Shown here: positions 25,922 through 34,922 of the stretch, one piece after another
How the letters are laid out: each line of letters starts with the position of its first letter
How positions within the stretch are numbered: the stretch's first letter is position 1
NCBI RefSeq assembly: GCF_003432385.1
Contig: NZ_CP031841.1
Span: 3,759,579-3,823,578, forward strand
Source of the DNA: Breoghania sp. L-A4
GTDB lineage: Bacteria; Pseudomonadota; Alphaproteobacteria; Rhizobiales; Stappiaceae
Length of the DNA stretch: 64,000 nucleotides
Direction of reading: 5' to 3'
The notes under the pieces: generated by a model
What the model saw: only the letters and a program-made list of their open reading frames with translations
Told to the model about the DNA's origin: nothing
The model's database searches: none
Made by a program: the position numbers and the translations under genes

Positions 25922-27316
25922 ATGATCGCCACCATCGGCCACAGGATCAGCACCGCGCTTCAGGTTTCGACGGCGCCCTTGCGCGCGCCCTATCGCGCGG
26001 CCGCGGGATGGCTGCGCCGCTGGGCTCCCAAATCGCTGTATCCGCGCACCATCCTGATCATCGTGCTGCCGATGGTGCTGCTGCAGTCCGTGCTGGCCTT
26101 CATGTTCATGGAACGCCACTGGGAGACGGTCACCCGGCGCCTCTCGACCGCCATGGCGCGGGAAATATCGGCCCTCATCACCGTCATCGAGACCTATCCT
26201 CAGGACGCGGACTTCGAGAAGATCACCGCGATCGCGTCGGACAAACTGGGGCTTTCCATCTCGCTGCTTCCGCCGGCGAGCCTGCCCGCGCCGCGCCCGA
26301 AGCCGTTCTTCGATCTGCTCGATCGCACCCTGAGCGGCGAGATCGGCCGATACGTCGGCAAGCCGTTCTGGATCGACACCATCGGCCGCTCGCAGTTCGT
26401 CGAAATCCGCGTCAAGCTCGACAATCACAACATGCGCATCATCGCGCGGCGCAGCCAGACCTACGCCTCGAACTCGCATATCTTCCTTGTCTGGATGATC
26501 ATCACCTCGCTCGTGCTGATCACCGTGGCGCTGCTGTTCCTGCGCAACCAGATCCGGCCGATCATCCGTCTCGCCGACGCCGCCGAGAGTTTCGGCAAGG
26601 GCCATCCGATCGGCAACTTCCAGCCGCGCGGGGCCCGTGAAGTGCGCCGCGCCGCCTACGCCTTCATCGAGATGCGCCGCCGCATCGAGCGCCAGATCGA
26701 ACAGCGCACGACCATGCTGGCCGGCGTCAGCCACGACCTGCGCACGATCCTGACCCGGTTCCGCCTGCAACTGGCGCTGCTGGGCACCGGACCGGAAATC
26801 GATGAGCTGCGACGCGACGTCGACGAGATGAACACCATGCTGCAGGCCTATCTGGCGTTTGCCCGCGGCGACGGCGACGAGCAGCCCGACAGCGTCGACA
26901 TCGCCCTGCTGATCGAGGACCTGGAAGCGGACGCGGAGACCGCGGGCAGGCGCGCGTCCTCATCGTTTGACGGCGATCCGATGGTGACCGTCAAGCCCAA
27001 TGCCTTCCGCCGTTGCCTGACCAATCTGACGGGCAACGCGGTGCGCTACGCCAAGAGCATGAGGATTACCGGCAAGCATTCCGGCGGCTGGCTCACCGTC
27101 ACGATCGATGACGACGGCGAGGGAATCCCGGCCTCCGACCGGGAGACTGTTTTCAGGCCGTTCTTCCGCCTGGACGCCGCCCGCAACCAGGACGAGGGCG
27201 GCACGGGCCTCGGCCTGTCGATCGCCCGCGACATCGCCCGCGGCCACGGCGGCGACATCACCCTGAGCGACAGCCCGATGGGCGGGCTGCGCGTCATGGT
27301 GCGGATTCCGGACTGA
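25922..27316 (+). CDS. EnvZ-like sensor histidine kinase
   Basis: 464 residues. Two membrane segments (about 42-60 and 190-208) bracket a periplasmic domain of about 130 residues; HAMP follows (RNQIRPIIRLADAAESFGKG). H-box MLAGVSHDLRTILTRFRLQL with His271 has Ile where most kinases have Pro (HDLRTP). ATP-binding domain: N-box FRRCLTNLTGNAVRYAKS, G1 DDDGEGIP, G2 GGTGLGLSIA. The layout is that of EnvZ. It lies directly behind the OmpR-type regulator gene and probably phosphorylates it in response to an envelope signal. Confidence 0.93.
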   Translation: MIATIGHRISTALQVSTAPLRAPYRAAAGWLRRWAPKSLYPRTILIIVLPMVLLQSVLAFMFMERHWETVTRRLSTAMAREISALITVIETYPQDADFEKITAIASDKLGLSISLLPPASLPAPRPKPFFDLLDRTLSGEIGRYVGKPFWIDTIGRSQFVEIRVKLDNHNMRIIARRSQTYASNSHIFLVWMIITSLVLITVALLFLRNQIRPIIRLADAAESFGKGHPIGNFQPRGAREVRRAAYAFIEMRRRIERQIEQRTTMLAGVSHDLRTILTRFRLQLALLGTGPEIDELRRDVDEMNTMLQAYLAFARGDGDEQPDSVDIALLIEDLEADAETAGRRASSSFDGDPMVTVKPNAFRRCLTNLTGNAVRYAKSMRITGKHSGGWLTVTIDDDGEGIPASDRETVFRPFFRLDAARNQDEGGTGLGLSIARDIARGHGGDITLSDSPMGGLRVMVRIPD

Positions 27317-27340
27317 AAGCAGGAAGGTGCTCGTGCGGCG

Positions 27341-27706
27341 CTAGAACAGCCGCACGCCGTTGGCGACCGGCTTGTCGACGGACGCCAGCACCACCTCGCC
27401 CGCCTCGTCGGGAAAGCCCAGCGTCAGCACCTCCGACATGACCGGGCCGATCTGGCGCGGCGGGAAATTCACCACCGCCATCACCTGACGCCCGACGAGC
27501 GTCTCCGGCGTATAGTGTTTGGTGATCTGCGCCGATGACTTGCGGATGCCCAGCACCTCGCCGAAATCGATGCGCAGGATATAGGACGGCTTGCGCGCCT
27601 TGGGGAAGTCCTGCACCTCGATGATCGTGCCGACCCGAATGTCCACCTTGAGAAAATCATCGAAAGCGATCGTTTCGGCCAGCTCGGCCGTCATGTCCTT
27701 GTGCAT
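27341..27706 (-). CDS. csaA: CsaA-type tRNA-binding protein
   Basis: 121 residues, an OB-fold like the C-terminal tRNA-binding domain of MetRS/Trbp111. Core motifs: FLKVDIRVGTIIEVQDFPKARKP, LRIDFGE, SSAQITKHY, VNFPPRQIGPVMSEVLTLG. CsaA works as a homodimer with chaperone-like or tRNA-binding activity. The gene converges on the histidine kinase gene; an imperfect terminator-like inverted repeat (CGTGCGGC 27332-27339, GCCGCACG 27349-27356) covers its stop. Start is the first Met; a second Met four codons on is possible. Confidence 0.93.
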   Translation of the reverse strand: MHKDMTAELAETIAFDDFLKVDIRVGTIIEVQDFPKARKPSYILRIDFGEVLGIRKSSAQITKHYTPETLVGRQVMAVVNFPPRQIGPVMSEVLTLGFPDEAGEVVLASVDKPVANGVRLF

Positions 27707-27744
27707 TGCGTCTCTGTCAGCCCGTCTGTTTCACATCGCCGCCA

Positions 27745-28431
27745 TCATGCCGGATTGGCATGGTCCGTGTCACCAGCCGAGTCCGGCCCCCCGGTCGTCC
27801 GCCGGGCTCCGCCGCGCCGCGCGGACCGGGAGAAGCGCTTCAGCGACGCCAGGAACGCCCCTGCCCGGTCGATACGGCCCAGGATCGCCGCGCCACGCTT
27901 GAGTTCCGTGTCCAGCGCCGCCATGGTGCGCGCCTGACCCGGGTCCTCGTCCGTGAACCAGACACCCATCACGCGGGCGAAGGCAATCGCCAGCCCCTGG
28001 GTCTTGGCCGCGCCGTGCAGGCCCGCCGACTCGATCCCCGCAGCCGACAGCATCCAGGCCTGCGATCGTACGGCGATGCGGTTGAGCTTGGCGGCCAGCG
28101 CCGGGTTGCGCCAGGCCTCGTCGGCGAGAGCGCGCAAGGCCGGCTTGTCGGGCGCAAGGGCGTCGAGCCGGCTCATCAGCACATCGAACAGGCGATCGAG
28201 CGGCGGCTCGTCGGCCAGATCCGGATCCAGACCGTCGAGCACCTTGGCGTCGATGCGCCGGAAGAAATCGGCAAGGATCGCGATACGGCCGTCATAGGCG
28301 CCACGCAAGACGGACGGCTTCACGCCGGCGCGTCCGGCAACCTCCGTCATGGTCACGGTCTCCCACGGCTGCTCCGCCAGGAGCGCCATGAAGGCTTTGA
28401 TGATCGACGTGCGTGTTTTCTCGGCCACCAT
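27745..28431 (-). CDS. TetR-family transcriptional regulator
   Basis: 228 residues. N-terminal helix-turn-helix: IIKAFMALLAEQPWETVTMTEVAGRAGVKPSVLRGAY, typical of TetR, although the recognition-helix region is atypical (VLRGAYDGR). The C-terminal part (FDVLMSRLDALAPDKPALRAL, and TELKRGAAILGRIDRA) resembles the COQ9-like/TetR C-terminal fold, so a COQ9-type annotation is possible. The tail after residue 205 is basic and disordered. The Met at 28431 is chosen for the domain start and AAGGACAC upstream. The regulated target is unknown; it is followed by csaA and preceded by proC on the same strand. Confidence 0.82.
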   Translation of the reverse strand: MVAEKTRTSIIKAFMALLAEQPWETVTMTEVAGRAGVKPSVLRGAYDGRIAILADFFRRIDAKVLDGLDPDLADEPPLDRLFDVLMSRLDALAPDKPALRALADEAWRNPALAAKLNRIAVRSQAWMLSAAGIESAGLHGAAKTQGLAIAFARVMGVWFTDEDPGQARTMAALDTELKRGAAILGRIDRAGAFLASLKRFSRSARRGGARRTTGGPDSAGDTDHANPA

Positions 28432-28566
28432 GATCCGTGTCCTTGCTGTCCCGGAGCGTCCTCCAAAACAGTAGGAGCCCGGGATGCAAAAGGGAACCGC
28501 CTGCGACAACGCGCGCCCTCAGGGCGGGACGACGCGCGGCGGCGAACGCCACGCGTCGAGACTGGA

Positions 28567-29385
28567 TCAGCCCGCCAGCTCGCGGGACCGTCTGGCGGCG
28601 GCGGCGATCGCCGCATCGAGCAGCGGCTGGAAGCCGTTTTCGGCCATAAGCACCTCGAGCGCCGCCGCCGTGGTGCCGCCGGGCGAGGTCACGTTCTTGC
28701 GCAAGGTGCCCGCATCCACGTCGGAGCGATACAGAAGCTCGCCCGCACCGGCCACGGTCTGACGCGCGAGCGTCATCGCCAGCGCCTCGGGCAGGCCCGC
28801 CTTGACGCCGGCCGCGGCCAGACATTCGGCCAGCAGAAACACATAGGCCGGACCGGAGCCGGAAACGGCGGTCACCGCATCCATCTGGTCTTCCGATTCA
28901 AGCCACGCCACCGCGCCGATGCTGCTCAGCAGGTCCTCGACGAGCGCGCGCTGTTCAGCATCGACCTTGCCGTTGCCGATCAAGGCCGTCATGCCGCGCT
29001 GCACCTGCGCGGGCGTATTGGGCATGGCGCGCACGACGGGCACGGCACCGAAGGCCGCCTCGAAGGTGGCAATCGTGGTGCCCGCCGCAATCGACATCAC
29101 GACCGTCTGCGGCCCAACGGCATGCGCCACCGTCGGCAGGACGGCGTCCATCATCTGCGGCTTGATCGCCACAAGCACGGCCGCCGGCGTCAGATCGTCA
29201 GGCACCTGCGTGACATGGCGGATCGACTTTTCCGCGAGATAGGCCGCCATCTCGGGCGCGGGCCGGGGATCGCAAACGACAATGGCGCCGGGCTCGATGC
29301 CCATCTCGATCCAGCCGGACAACATGGCGCCGCCCATCTTGCCGGCTCCGACAAGAAGCAACGGCTTCGAATGTGTGAGTTTCAT
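28567..29385 (-). CDS. proC: Pyrroline-5-carboxylate reductase
   Basis: 272 residues; NAD(P)H-dependent last step of proline biosynthesis. N-terminal Rossmann LLVGAGKMGGAMLSGW, then VLVAIKPQMMDAVLP, and the conserved RAMPNTPAQVQRGM. C-terminal dimerisation helices contain AVSGSGPAYVFLLAECLA and VTSPGGTTAAALEVL, the substrate-binding signature. Its ATG overlaps the stop of the YbjN gene by 4 bp (ATGA), so the pair is translationally coupled. Confidence 0.96.
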   Translation of the reverse strand: MKLTHSKPLLLVGAGKMGGAMLSGWIEMGIEPGAIVVCDPRPAPEMAAYLAEKSIRHVTQVPDDLTPAAVLVAIKPQMMDAVLPTVAHAVGPQTVVMSIAAGTTIATFEAAFGAVPVVRAMPNTPAQVQRGMTALIGNGKVDAEQRALVEDLLSSIGAVAWLESEDQMDAVTAVSGSGPAYVFLLAECLAAAGVKAGLPEALAMTLARQTVAGAGELLYRSDVDAGTLRKNVTSPGGTTAAALEVLMAENGFQPLLDAAIAAAARRSRELAG

Positions 29386-29882
29386 GCTTCTCCCGCGGTC
29401 TCAAACAGGACCATATCAAGCGCGTCTTCGGACTTCTTGCCGGCCCAGACGACGAATTGAAACGCCTGGAAGTATCGCTCGCACGCCTCCAGGGCATTGG
29501 CGAACAGGCCTTCCAGTTGCTCCGAGGTCGCTTCCGCGCCGCCGGCAAGCAGCAGCGACTGGCGAAAGATCACCACGCCTTCCTTGTTCCACAAATCGAA
29601 GTGGCCCATCCAGAGCTGCTCGTTGACCAGCGCCAGAAGGCGCATGACTTCGTGCTTGCGCGGCTCGGTGACCTTCAGATCGAAACCGCAGGCGAGGTGC
29701 AACGCCTCAACGTCTTCCATCCACGAAAAGCTGACATGGTAGTCGCACCAGTGTCCGGAGACAGCGATGGTGATTTCGTCCTCGCCCGAGCGCTCGAAGG
29801 CCCAGTCGTTGACGGCGGCAAGTTGTTCGATTGTATCAACAGGGTTGGCGTGCTGATCGACGTCGATTTCGATGAGGCTCAT
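29382..29882 (-). CDS. YbjN domain-containing protein
   Basis: 166 residues, YbjN/DUF1790-type alpha/beta domain, related in fold to type III secretion chaperones. Landmarks: DEITIAVSGHWCDYHVSFSW, EALHLACGFDLKV, LLALVNEQLWMGHFDLW and a long C-terminal helix CERYFQAFQFVVWAGKK. YbjN proteins affect stress and motility in enterobacteria; the function is unresolved in alphaproteobacteria. It is the first gene of a two-gene operon with proC, a conserved pairing in Hyphomicrobiales from memory. Confidence 0.9.
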   Translation of the reverse strand: MSLIEIDVDQHANPVDTIEQLAAVNDWAFERSGEDEITIAVSGHWCDYHVSFSWMEDVEALHLACGFDLKVTEPRKHEVMRLLALVNEQLWMGHFDLWNKEGVVIFRQSLLLAGGAEATSEQLEGLFANALEACERYFQAFQFVVWAGKKSEDALDMVLFETAGEA

Positions 29883-30242
29883 GTGCGATCCTCGTGCCTG
29901 GCAGGTCCGCGACGCAACGGTCCGGACCGGGAGCGAAAGAAGCCAGCGCTGGAGCCCGCTTCATCCGATTGGCACCGCACCGGCGGCATCGCCCGGATTT
30001 CAGCAGATCATGTCACCCGGACCGTGTGCCCGAATGGTAGGCGCTCCAGGCGCCACCGCCATTCGCAATGATTCGCCCGGCCATGATCTCCGGCGAATGT
30101 TACAGCGTGACAACCACAGGAAGCCGACTGCCGCGAATCTTGTTGCCCGAAGAGTATAGGGCCAGATTGCCGCAACGCGAAATCGGCCACAAAGGACCGA
30201 TACAGCCTGGTAAATATCACGCAGCGACGGCGTCTGGCTGGA
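29883..30242. other. Intergenic region without a supported gene
   Basis: 360 bp upstream of the YbjN-proC operon and downstream of ubiK, both read leftward. It probably contains the ybjN-proC promoter and the end of the ubiK transcript. No coding bias on either strand, no clear hairpin with a U-run, no tRNA. Confidence 0.45.
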
Positions 30243-30554
30243 TCAGGACTTGTCGGCGGGCTTGGTGCCGGCCTTCGGGCGCGCCGGTTTGGCGGGCTTC
30301 GCGACGGCCGCGAGCTTCGCCTCGAGTTCGGCCACCCGCGCCTCAAGCTTTGCTTGCGCGTCGCGCGCGTTGGCGGCCATTTCCTTTACCGCCTCGAATT
30401 CCTCGCGCGAGACGATGTCCATGTCCGACAGAAAACGCTCCGCCTGGGCGCGAAAACCGGTTTCCACCTCGCGGCGCACGCCCTGGGCGACGCCGGCTGC
30501 ATCAGTCATCAGCTTGGCGAATTCGTCGAACAGGCGATTTGAAGTCTGGGTCAT
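30243..30554 (-). CDS. ubiK: Ubiquinone biosynthesis accessory factor UbiK (BMFP family)
   Basis: 103 residues. NRLFDEFAKLMTDAAGVAQGVRREVETGFRAQAERFLSDMDIV (given here only as landmark text split by the reader: NRLFDEFAKLMTDAAG and VRREVETGFRAQAE) matches the BMFP amphipathic helix; a coiled coil (AKLEARVAELEAKL, about 60-80) trimerises the protein and a Lys/Ala/Pro tail ends it. UbiK assists the Ubi complex with UbiJ; the Brucella homologue was described as a membrane fusogenic protein. The Met at 30554 is chosen over one 16 codons upstream because homology begins there. It is divergent from lgt. Confidence 0.9.
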   Translation of the reverse strand: MTQTSNRLFDEFAKLMTDAAGVAQGVRREVETGFRAQAERFLSDMDIVSREEFEAVKEMAANARDAQAKLEARVAELEAKLAAVAKPAKPARPKAGTKPADKS

Positions 30555-30856
30555 GGCGGTCTTCCTTGGCGGGCGTGCGGCGACGGGCTGACAGTCGGCC
30601 ATCCGGGCAGCCGATGACTATGCTCTAATGCATAGCCTGGCCGAATGTCATCACCGCGACGACAAATTTGTCGAACGTCAGCCCTGAATCTGGGGCATTG
30701 GGACGAAAGCGCAAGACCGCGCCGTGCAATGCGGATGCCGCGACTTGACTGTGCCCGTCCGCATGCCCAACGTCGCGGCGAACACACGCGCGGCGTATCA
30801 TCCAATCCAAGCGGCCGGCGGTCGGTCGCAAACAGCCGCAACCCTGGATCATCGCC
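30555..30856. other. Divergent ubiK-lgt intergenic region with a small palindrome
   Basis: About 300 bp carrying the promoters of ubiK (leftward) and lgt (rightward). A perfect inverted repeat CTATGC-TCTAAT-GCATAG lies at 30618-30635, about 65 bp upstream of the ubiK start, and could be a regulator site. No gene-like reading frame. Confidence 0.45.
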
Positions 30857-31702
30857 ATGCCGCTTCTCGCCCTGCCCTTTCCCACGATCGACCCGGTGCT
30901 GATCGAGTTGGGGCCCTTCGCCATCCGGTGGTATGCGCTGGCCTATATCGCCGGCATCCTGCTGGCCTGGCGCTACATGCGCATGCTGATCAACAACGAG
31001 CGGCTGTGGGCCGGCCAGCCGCATCCCTCGGCACTCGACATCGACGATTTCGTGCTCTGGGCGACGCTGGGCATCGTGCTGGGAGGACGCATCGGCTACG
31101 TGCTGTTTTACAACCCGGCGTACTATCTCGCGAACCCGGTGGAAATCCTCAGCGTCTGGCAAGGCGGCATGTCGTTCCATGGCGGCTTCCTCGGAACCGT
31201 CATCGCGATGGTGCTGTTTTCCTGGCGGCGCGGCCTGAGCGTCTGGACCCTGTTCGATCTCGCCGCCGCCGCCGCCCCCATCGGCCTGTTTTTCGGCCGC
31301 CTGGCCAATTTCATCAACGCCGAGCTTTGGGGCCGCGTGACCGATCTGCCGTGGGGGGTGGTGTTTCCCGGCGCAGGACCACTGCCGCGTCATCCCAGCC
31401 AGCTGTACGAGGCGGCGCTGGAAGGCATCGTGCTGTTCCTCCTCCTGCGCCTGCTGACTCATCGCGGCGGCTATCTCGCAAGGCGCGGCTTTCTCGCCGG
31501 CGCCTTCGCCTGCGGCTACGGCCTGTCGCGCATCGCGGTAGAATTCTTCCGCATGCCGGACGCGCAGATCGGCTTCCTCGCCGGCGGCACCACCATGGGC
31601 ATGCTGCTGTCGCTGCCGATGATCATCGCGGGTATCGCGGCCATGGTTTGGGCTGCGCGCGGCACGCGGTCCGCGGGCACTGATGCGAGCACCGGCGCAT
31701 GA
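30857..31702 (+). CDS. lgt: Prolipoprotein diacylglyceryl transferase
   Basis: 281 residues, seven membrane segments. It transfers diacylglycerol from phosphatidylglycerol to the lipobox cysteine of prelipoproteins. Conserved [23 protein letters not shown], the catalytic-loop [13 protein letters not shown] with His, and the Lgt signature [15 protein letters not shown] followed by HPSQLYEA. The ATG lies 10 bp after a GGATC-like stretch. Its stop overlaps the next gene by 4 bp (ATGA), the start of a four-gene operon with midA-like, pgeF and M24 genes, an order widespread in Hyphomicrobiales. Confidence 0.97.
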   Translation: MPLLALPFPTIDPVLIELGPFAIRWYALAYIAGILLAWRYMRMLINNERLWAGQPHPSALDIDDFVLWATLGIVLGGRIGYVLFYNPAYYLANPVEILSVWQGGMSFHGGFLGTVIAMVLFSWRRGLSVWTLFDLAAAAAPIGLFFGRLANFINAELWGRVTDLPWGVVFPGAGPLPRHPSQLYEAALEGIVLFLLLRLLTHRGGYLARRGFLAGAFACGYGLSRIAVEFFRMPDAQIGFLAGGTTMGMLLSLPMIIAGIAAMVWAARGTRSAGTDASTGA

Positions 31703-32838
31703 ATGCAACGCCGTTGGAAAGCCGCATCCGGGCGCTGATCCGCGCGAACGGCCCGATGAGCGTCGCCGAATACATGACCCTGTGCCTCGCCGACCCGCAG
31801 GACGGCTACTACATGCGAGGCGATCCCTTCGGCCGGGGCGGCGATTTCATAACGGCGCCGGACGTCAGCCAGATGTTCGGCGAGTTGATCGGCCTGTGGT
31901 GCCTGCAAACCTGGCTCGACGCCGGCTGCCCGCAAACCGTGCGTCTGGTGGAAGCCGGACCGGGGCGCGGCACGCTGATGGCGGACCTGTTGCGCGTGAC
32001 ATCGGTCCAGCCAAAGTTCCTCGAAGCGCTCAGCGTGCATCTCGTGGAAACAAGCCCCAGGCTGCGCGAAGCCCAGAAGACGGCGCTCACCGGCGCACCG
32101 TGTCCCCTCGCCTGGCATGACCGGATCGACGACGTGCCCGACGGTCCGATGATCCTGCTCGCCAACGAGTTTTTCGACGCGCTGCCGATCCGCCAATACG
32201 TCCGCGCCGCAGGCGCCTGGCGCGAGCGGATGGTGGGACTCGATCCCGCGTCCGACCAGTTGGCCTTCGGCATCGGCCCGGGACGGCTGGCGGATGATGA
32301 TCTGCCCGAGAGGCTGAGGACCGTGGCCGAGGGAACCGTCTTGGAGACCCAGCCGCTGGCCAACGCCATCGCCGCCACGATTGGCGAGCGGCTTGCGGCG
32401 AGCGGCGGCGCGGCCCTGATCATCGATTACGGCTATGTCAGCACTGCGCCCGGCGACACGCTGCAGGCCGTGCGCAAGCACCAGTTCGCGGATGTGCTTG
32501 CGCATTGCGGCGAAGCGGATCTCACCGCGCATGTGAACTTCGAGGCGCTGGCCCGCGCGGCCCGTCAATCGGGCGCACAGGCGCACGGGCCAATGACCCA
32601 GGGCGATTTCCTGATCAAGATGGGCCTGCTGGAGCGCGCGGGCGCGCTGGGCGCCGGCAAGGAGCCCTCGGTGCAGGAGCAATTGAGCGCGGACGTGGAA
32701 CGGCTCGCGGGGGCCGATCACATGGGAAACCTGTTCAAGGTGCTGGCGCTCTCGGCGCCGGGATCGGACCTTGGACAGACGCTGAAGCCGTTTGACAGCA
32801 CGCCCGCGCGCCCGCACCATCTCGCCCGAGCGACATGA
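31699..32838 (+). CDS. SAM-dependent methyltransferase, MidA/NDUFAF7 family
   Basis: 379 residues. [15 protein letters not shown] is the AdoMet loop; [32 protein letters not shown] and IIDYGY are hallmark segments of the family. The mitochondrial homologue NDUFAF7 dimethylates an arginine of complex I subunit NDUFS2 during assembly; the bacterial target is not established. The start overlaps the lgt stop (ATGA), implying coupling. The spacer to pgeF is 28 bp. Confidence 0.92.
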   Translation: MNATPLESRIRALIRANGPMSVAEYMTLCLADPQDGYYMRGDPFGRGGDFITAPDVSQMFGELIGLWCLQTWLDAGCPQTVRLVEAGPGRGTLMADLLRVTSVQPKFLEALSVHLVETSPRLREAQKTALTGAPCPLAWHDRIDDVPDGPMILLANEFFDALPIRQYVRAAGAWRERMVGLDPASDQLAFGIGPGRLADDDLPERLRTVAEGTVLETQPLANAIAATIGERLAASGGAALIIDYGYVSTAPGDTLQAVRKHQFADVLAHCGEADLTAHVNFEALARAARQSGAQAHGPMTQGDFLIKMGLLERAGALGAGKEPSVQEQLSADVERLAGADHMGNLFKVLALSAPGSDLGQTLKPFDSTPARPHHLARAT

Positions 32839-32866
32839 GCGCGCACCGCGACGGACCAGGAGGACG

Positions 32867-33643
32867 ATGATCACCGCAACGGCACTCGATTCGCACGACC
32901 GCGTCGCCCACGGCTTCTTCACCCGCCAGGGCGGGGTGTCGGACGGCATCTACGACAGCCTCAACATCGGCCTGGGATCGGATGATCCACGCGCCAATGT
33001 GCTTGAGAACCGCGCCCGCGTCGCGGCCCGTTTCGATCTGCCGGCCGATCGCCTGGTCACCGTTCACCAGCACCATTCCGCCGATGTGCTCCCGGTTGAG
33101 CGGACGCCGTGGCCCGGCGGCACCGCGCCCAGGGGCGATGCGATGGTCACCGACCGTCCCGGCATCCTGCTGGGGATCCTGACGGCCGATTGCGGGCCCG
33201 TGCTGTTCGCCGACAATCAGGCGGGCGTCATCGGCGCGGCTCATGCCGGCTGGCGCGGCGCGCTGACCGGTGTCCTGGAAGCGACGCTTGACGCCATGGA
33301 GCGCCTGGGCGCGCAACGCGGGCGCATCAGCGCCGTCCTCGGCCCGACGATTTCCGCCGACGCCTATGAGGTGGGCGACGACTTCAGGGCCCGGTTCGAG
33401 GCGGACGACCCCGCGAACAGCCGCTTCTTCAGGCCGTCGACGCGCGCCGGCCATGCCATGTTCGACCTGCCGGGCTACATCCTCGCCCGGCTGGAGCGCG
33501 CAGGTACCGGCAGCGCCGAAGACCTGCGCCTGTGCACATACACGAATGAAGACGACTTCTATTCCTACCGGCGCACGACCCATCGCGGCGAACCCGATTA
33601 CGGCCGCCTTGTGTCCGCCATCACCCTCAGGGAGCGGGATTGA
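32867..33643 (+). CDS. pgeF: Peptidoglycan editing factor / multicopper-type purine-nucleoside phosphorylase-like (YfiH)
   Basis: 258 residues of the laccase-domain family. Zn-binding residues: His in VTVHQHHSADVL, Cys in ILTADCGPVLFAD, His in GAAHAGWRGAL. In E. coli PgeF hydrolyses L-Ser-containing UDP-MurNAc errors; related proteins (FAMIN/YlmD) act on adenosine and inosine. A strong AGGAGGACG site sits right before the ATG at 32867, fixing the start; an overlapping upstream ATG at 32792 is rejected. Third gene of the lgt operon, ending 2 bp before the M24 gene. Confidence 0.94.
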   Translation: MITATALDSHDRVAHGFFTRQGGVSDGIYDSLNIGLGSDDPRANVLENRARVAARFDLPADRLVTVHQHHSADVLPVERTPWPGGTAPRGDAMVTDRPGILLGILTADCGPVLFADNQAGVIGAAHAGWRGALTGVLEATLDAMERLGAQRGRISAVLGPTISADAYEVGDDFRARFEADDPANSRFFRPSTRAGHAMFDLPGYILARLERAGTGSAEDLRLCTYTNEDDFYSYRRTTHRGEPDYGRLVSAITLRERD

Positions 33644-33645
33644 CC

Positions 33646-34797
33646 ATGGCGCTGCATTTCGACAGAGCCGAATTCGGCGAGCGCCTTGGCCAGGTGCAGC
33701 AATCGATGCAGGAGCGCAAGCTCGACGCGCTCTTGCTGTTCGCGCCCGAAAGCCACTACTGGCTGACCGGCTATGACACCTTCGGCTTCTGTTTCTTTCA
33801 GTGCCTTGTGCTGATGAAGGACGGACGCCTGATCCTGTTCACCCGCGCGCCCGACCTGCGCCAGGCCAATCACACGTCGATCATCGAGGACATCCGCATC
33901 TGGATCGACCGGGGCGAGACCTCGCCCGTCGGCCAGTTGAAGGACTTGCTGTTCGACCTCGACCTTCTGGGCACCGAGATCGGCGTCGAATACGACACCC
34001 AGGGGCTGACCGCGAGCTATGGCCGGCAGCTCGACGAGGCGCTGCGCAGCTTCGCCGAATTGAGCGATGTGTCCGATCTGGTCGCGTCACGGCGCGCGAT
34101 CAAATCGCCGGCGGAGATCGTCTATGTGCGCAAGGCGGCCGACCTCGCCGACGCGGCCTATCTGGCCGGCATCGAGAAAGTCCGCGCGGGCGCGGACGAA
34201 GGCGAGATCCTGGCGACCCTGCAGGCAACCGTGCTGGCAGGCGGCGGAGACTACCCGGGCAACGAGTTCGTCATCGGATCGGGCATGGACGCGCTGCTGT
34301 GCCGCTACAAGAGCGGCCGGCGGACACTGGCCGCCAATGACCAGCTCACACTGGAGTTCGCAGGCGTCTACCGCCACTATCACGTTGCCCTGATGCGCAC
34401 GGTCATTGTCGGCGAGCCCACGGCGCGCCACATCGAGCTGCACGAGGCGGCGTGCGCGGCGCTCGAGGCCGTCGAGGAGGTCATGCGTCCGGGGCACACC
34501 TTCGGCGATGTCTTCGACGCCCATGCGCGCGAGATGGACGCCCGCGACCTGTTGCCGCACAGGCTCAATGCCTGCGGCTACTCGCTGGGCGCGCGCTTCG
34601 CGCCGAGCTGGATGGATTGGCCGATGTTCTACCGCGGCAACCAGGCGGCGATCGCCCCCAACATGGTGCTCTTCGCCCATATGATCCTGGTGGACTCCGA
34701 AACCAACACCGCCATGACGCTGGGACGCACCTACATCACCACCGAGGCCGCGCCGGAACGGCTGTCTGGTCTGCCGCTCGATTTGGCGGTGCGCTGA
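33646..34797 (+). CDS. M24-fold (pita-bread) hydrolase lacking the metal ligands, creatinase/DoeA-like
   Basis: 383 residues with the creatinase N-terminal domain (FAPESHYWLTGYDTFGFCFFQ) and an M24 C-terminal domain (SPAEIVYVRKAADLADAAYLAG). The dinuclear-metal residues of aminopeptidases are missing: the first Asp is in LEFAG context (Glu-like), the second is Ala (YHVALMRT), the His is in CGYSLGARF (Tyr), and the Glu site is FAHMILVD (His). Creatinase and ectoine hydrolase DoeA are metal-free members of this fold, so a C-N hydrolase rather than a peptidase is likely. Start is ATG 33646 behind AGGGAGC, not the TTG at 33640. Last gene of the lgt operon. Confidence 0.85.
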   Translation: MALHFDRAEFGERLGQVQQSMQERKLDALLLFAPESHYWLTGYDTFGFCFFQCLVLMKDGRLILFTRAPDLRQANHTSIIEDIRIWIDRGETSPVGQLKDLLFDLDLLGTEIGVEYDTQGLTASYGRQLDEALRSFAELSDVSDLVASRRAIKSPAEIVYVRKAADLADAAYLAGIEKVRAGADEGEILATLQATVLAGGGDYPGNEFVIGSGMDALLCRYKSGRRTLAANDQLTLEFAGVYRHYHVALMRTVIVGEPTARHIELHEAACAALEAVEEVMRPGHTFGDVFDAHAREMDARDLLPHRLNACGYSLGARFAPSWMDWPMFYRGNQAAIAPNMVLFAHMILVDSETNTAMTLGRTYITTEAAPERLSGLPLDLAVR

Positions 34798-34922
34798 TGC
34801 GGAACGGACGGGTCGCGATCGGCGATCCGGTCTGGTCGCCATATCGCCAGGGGCAATATCCAACTGGATTTTGCCGCGCGGAGGGGATAGACAAGCCCCA
34901 CCATGACCGGAATGGCGAGACA

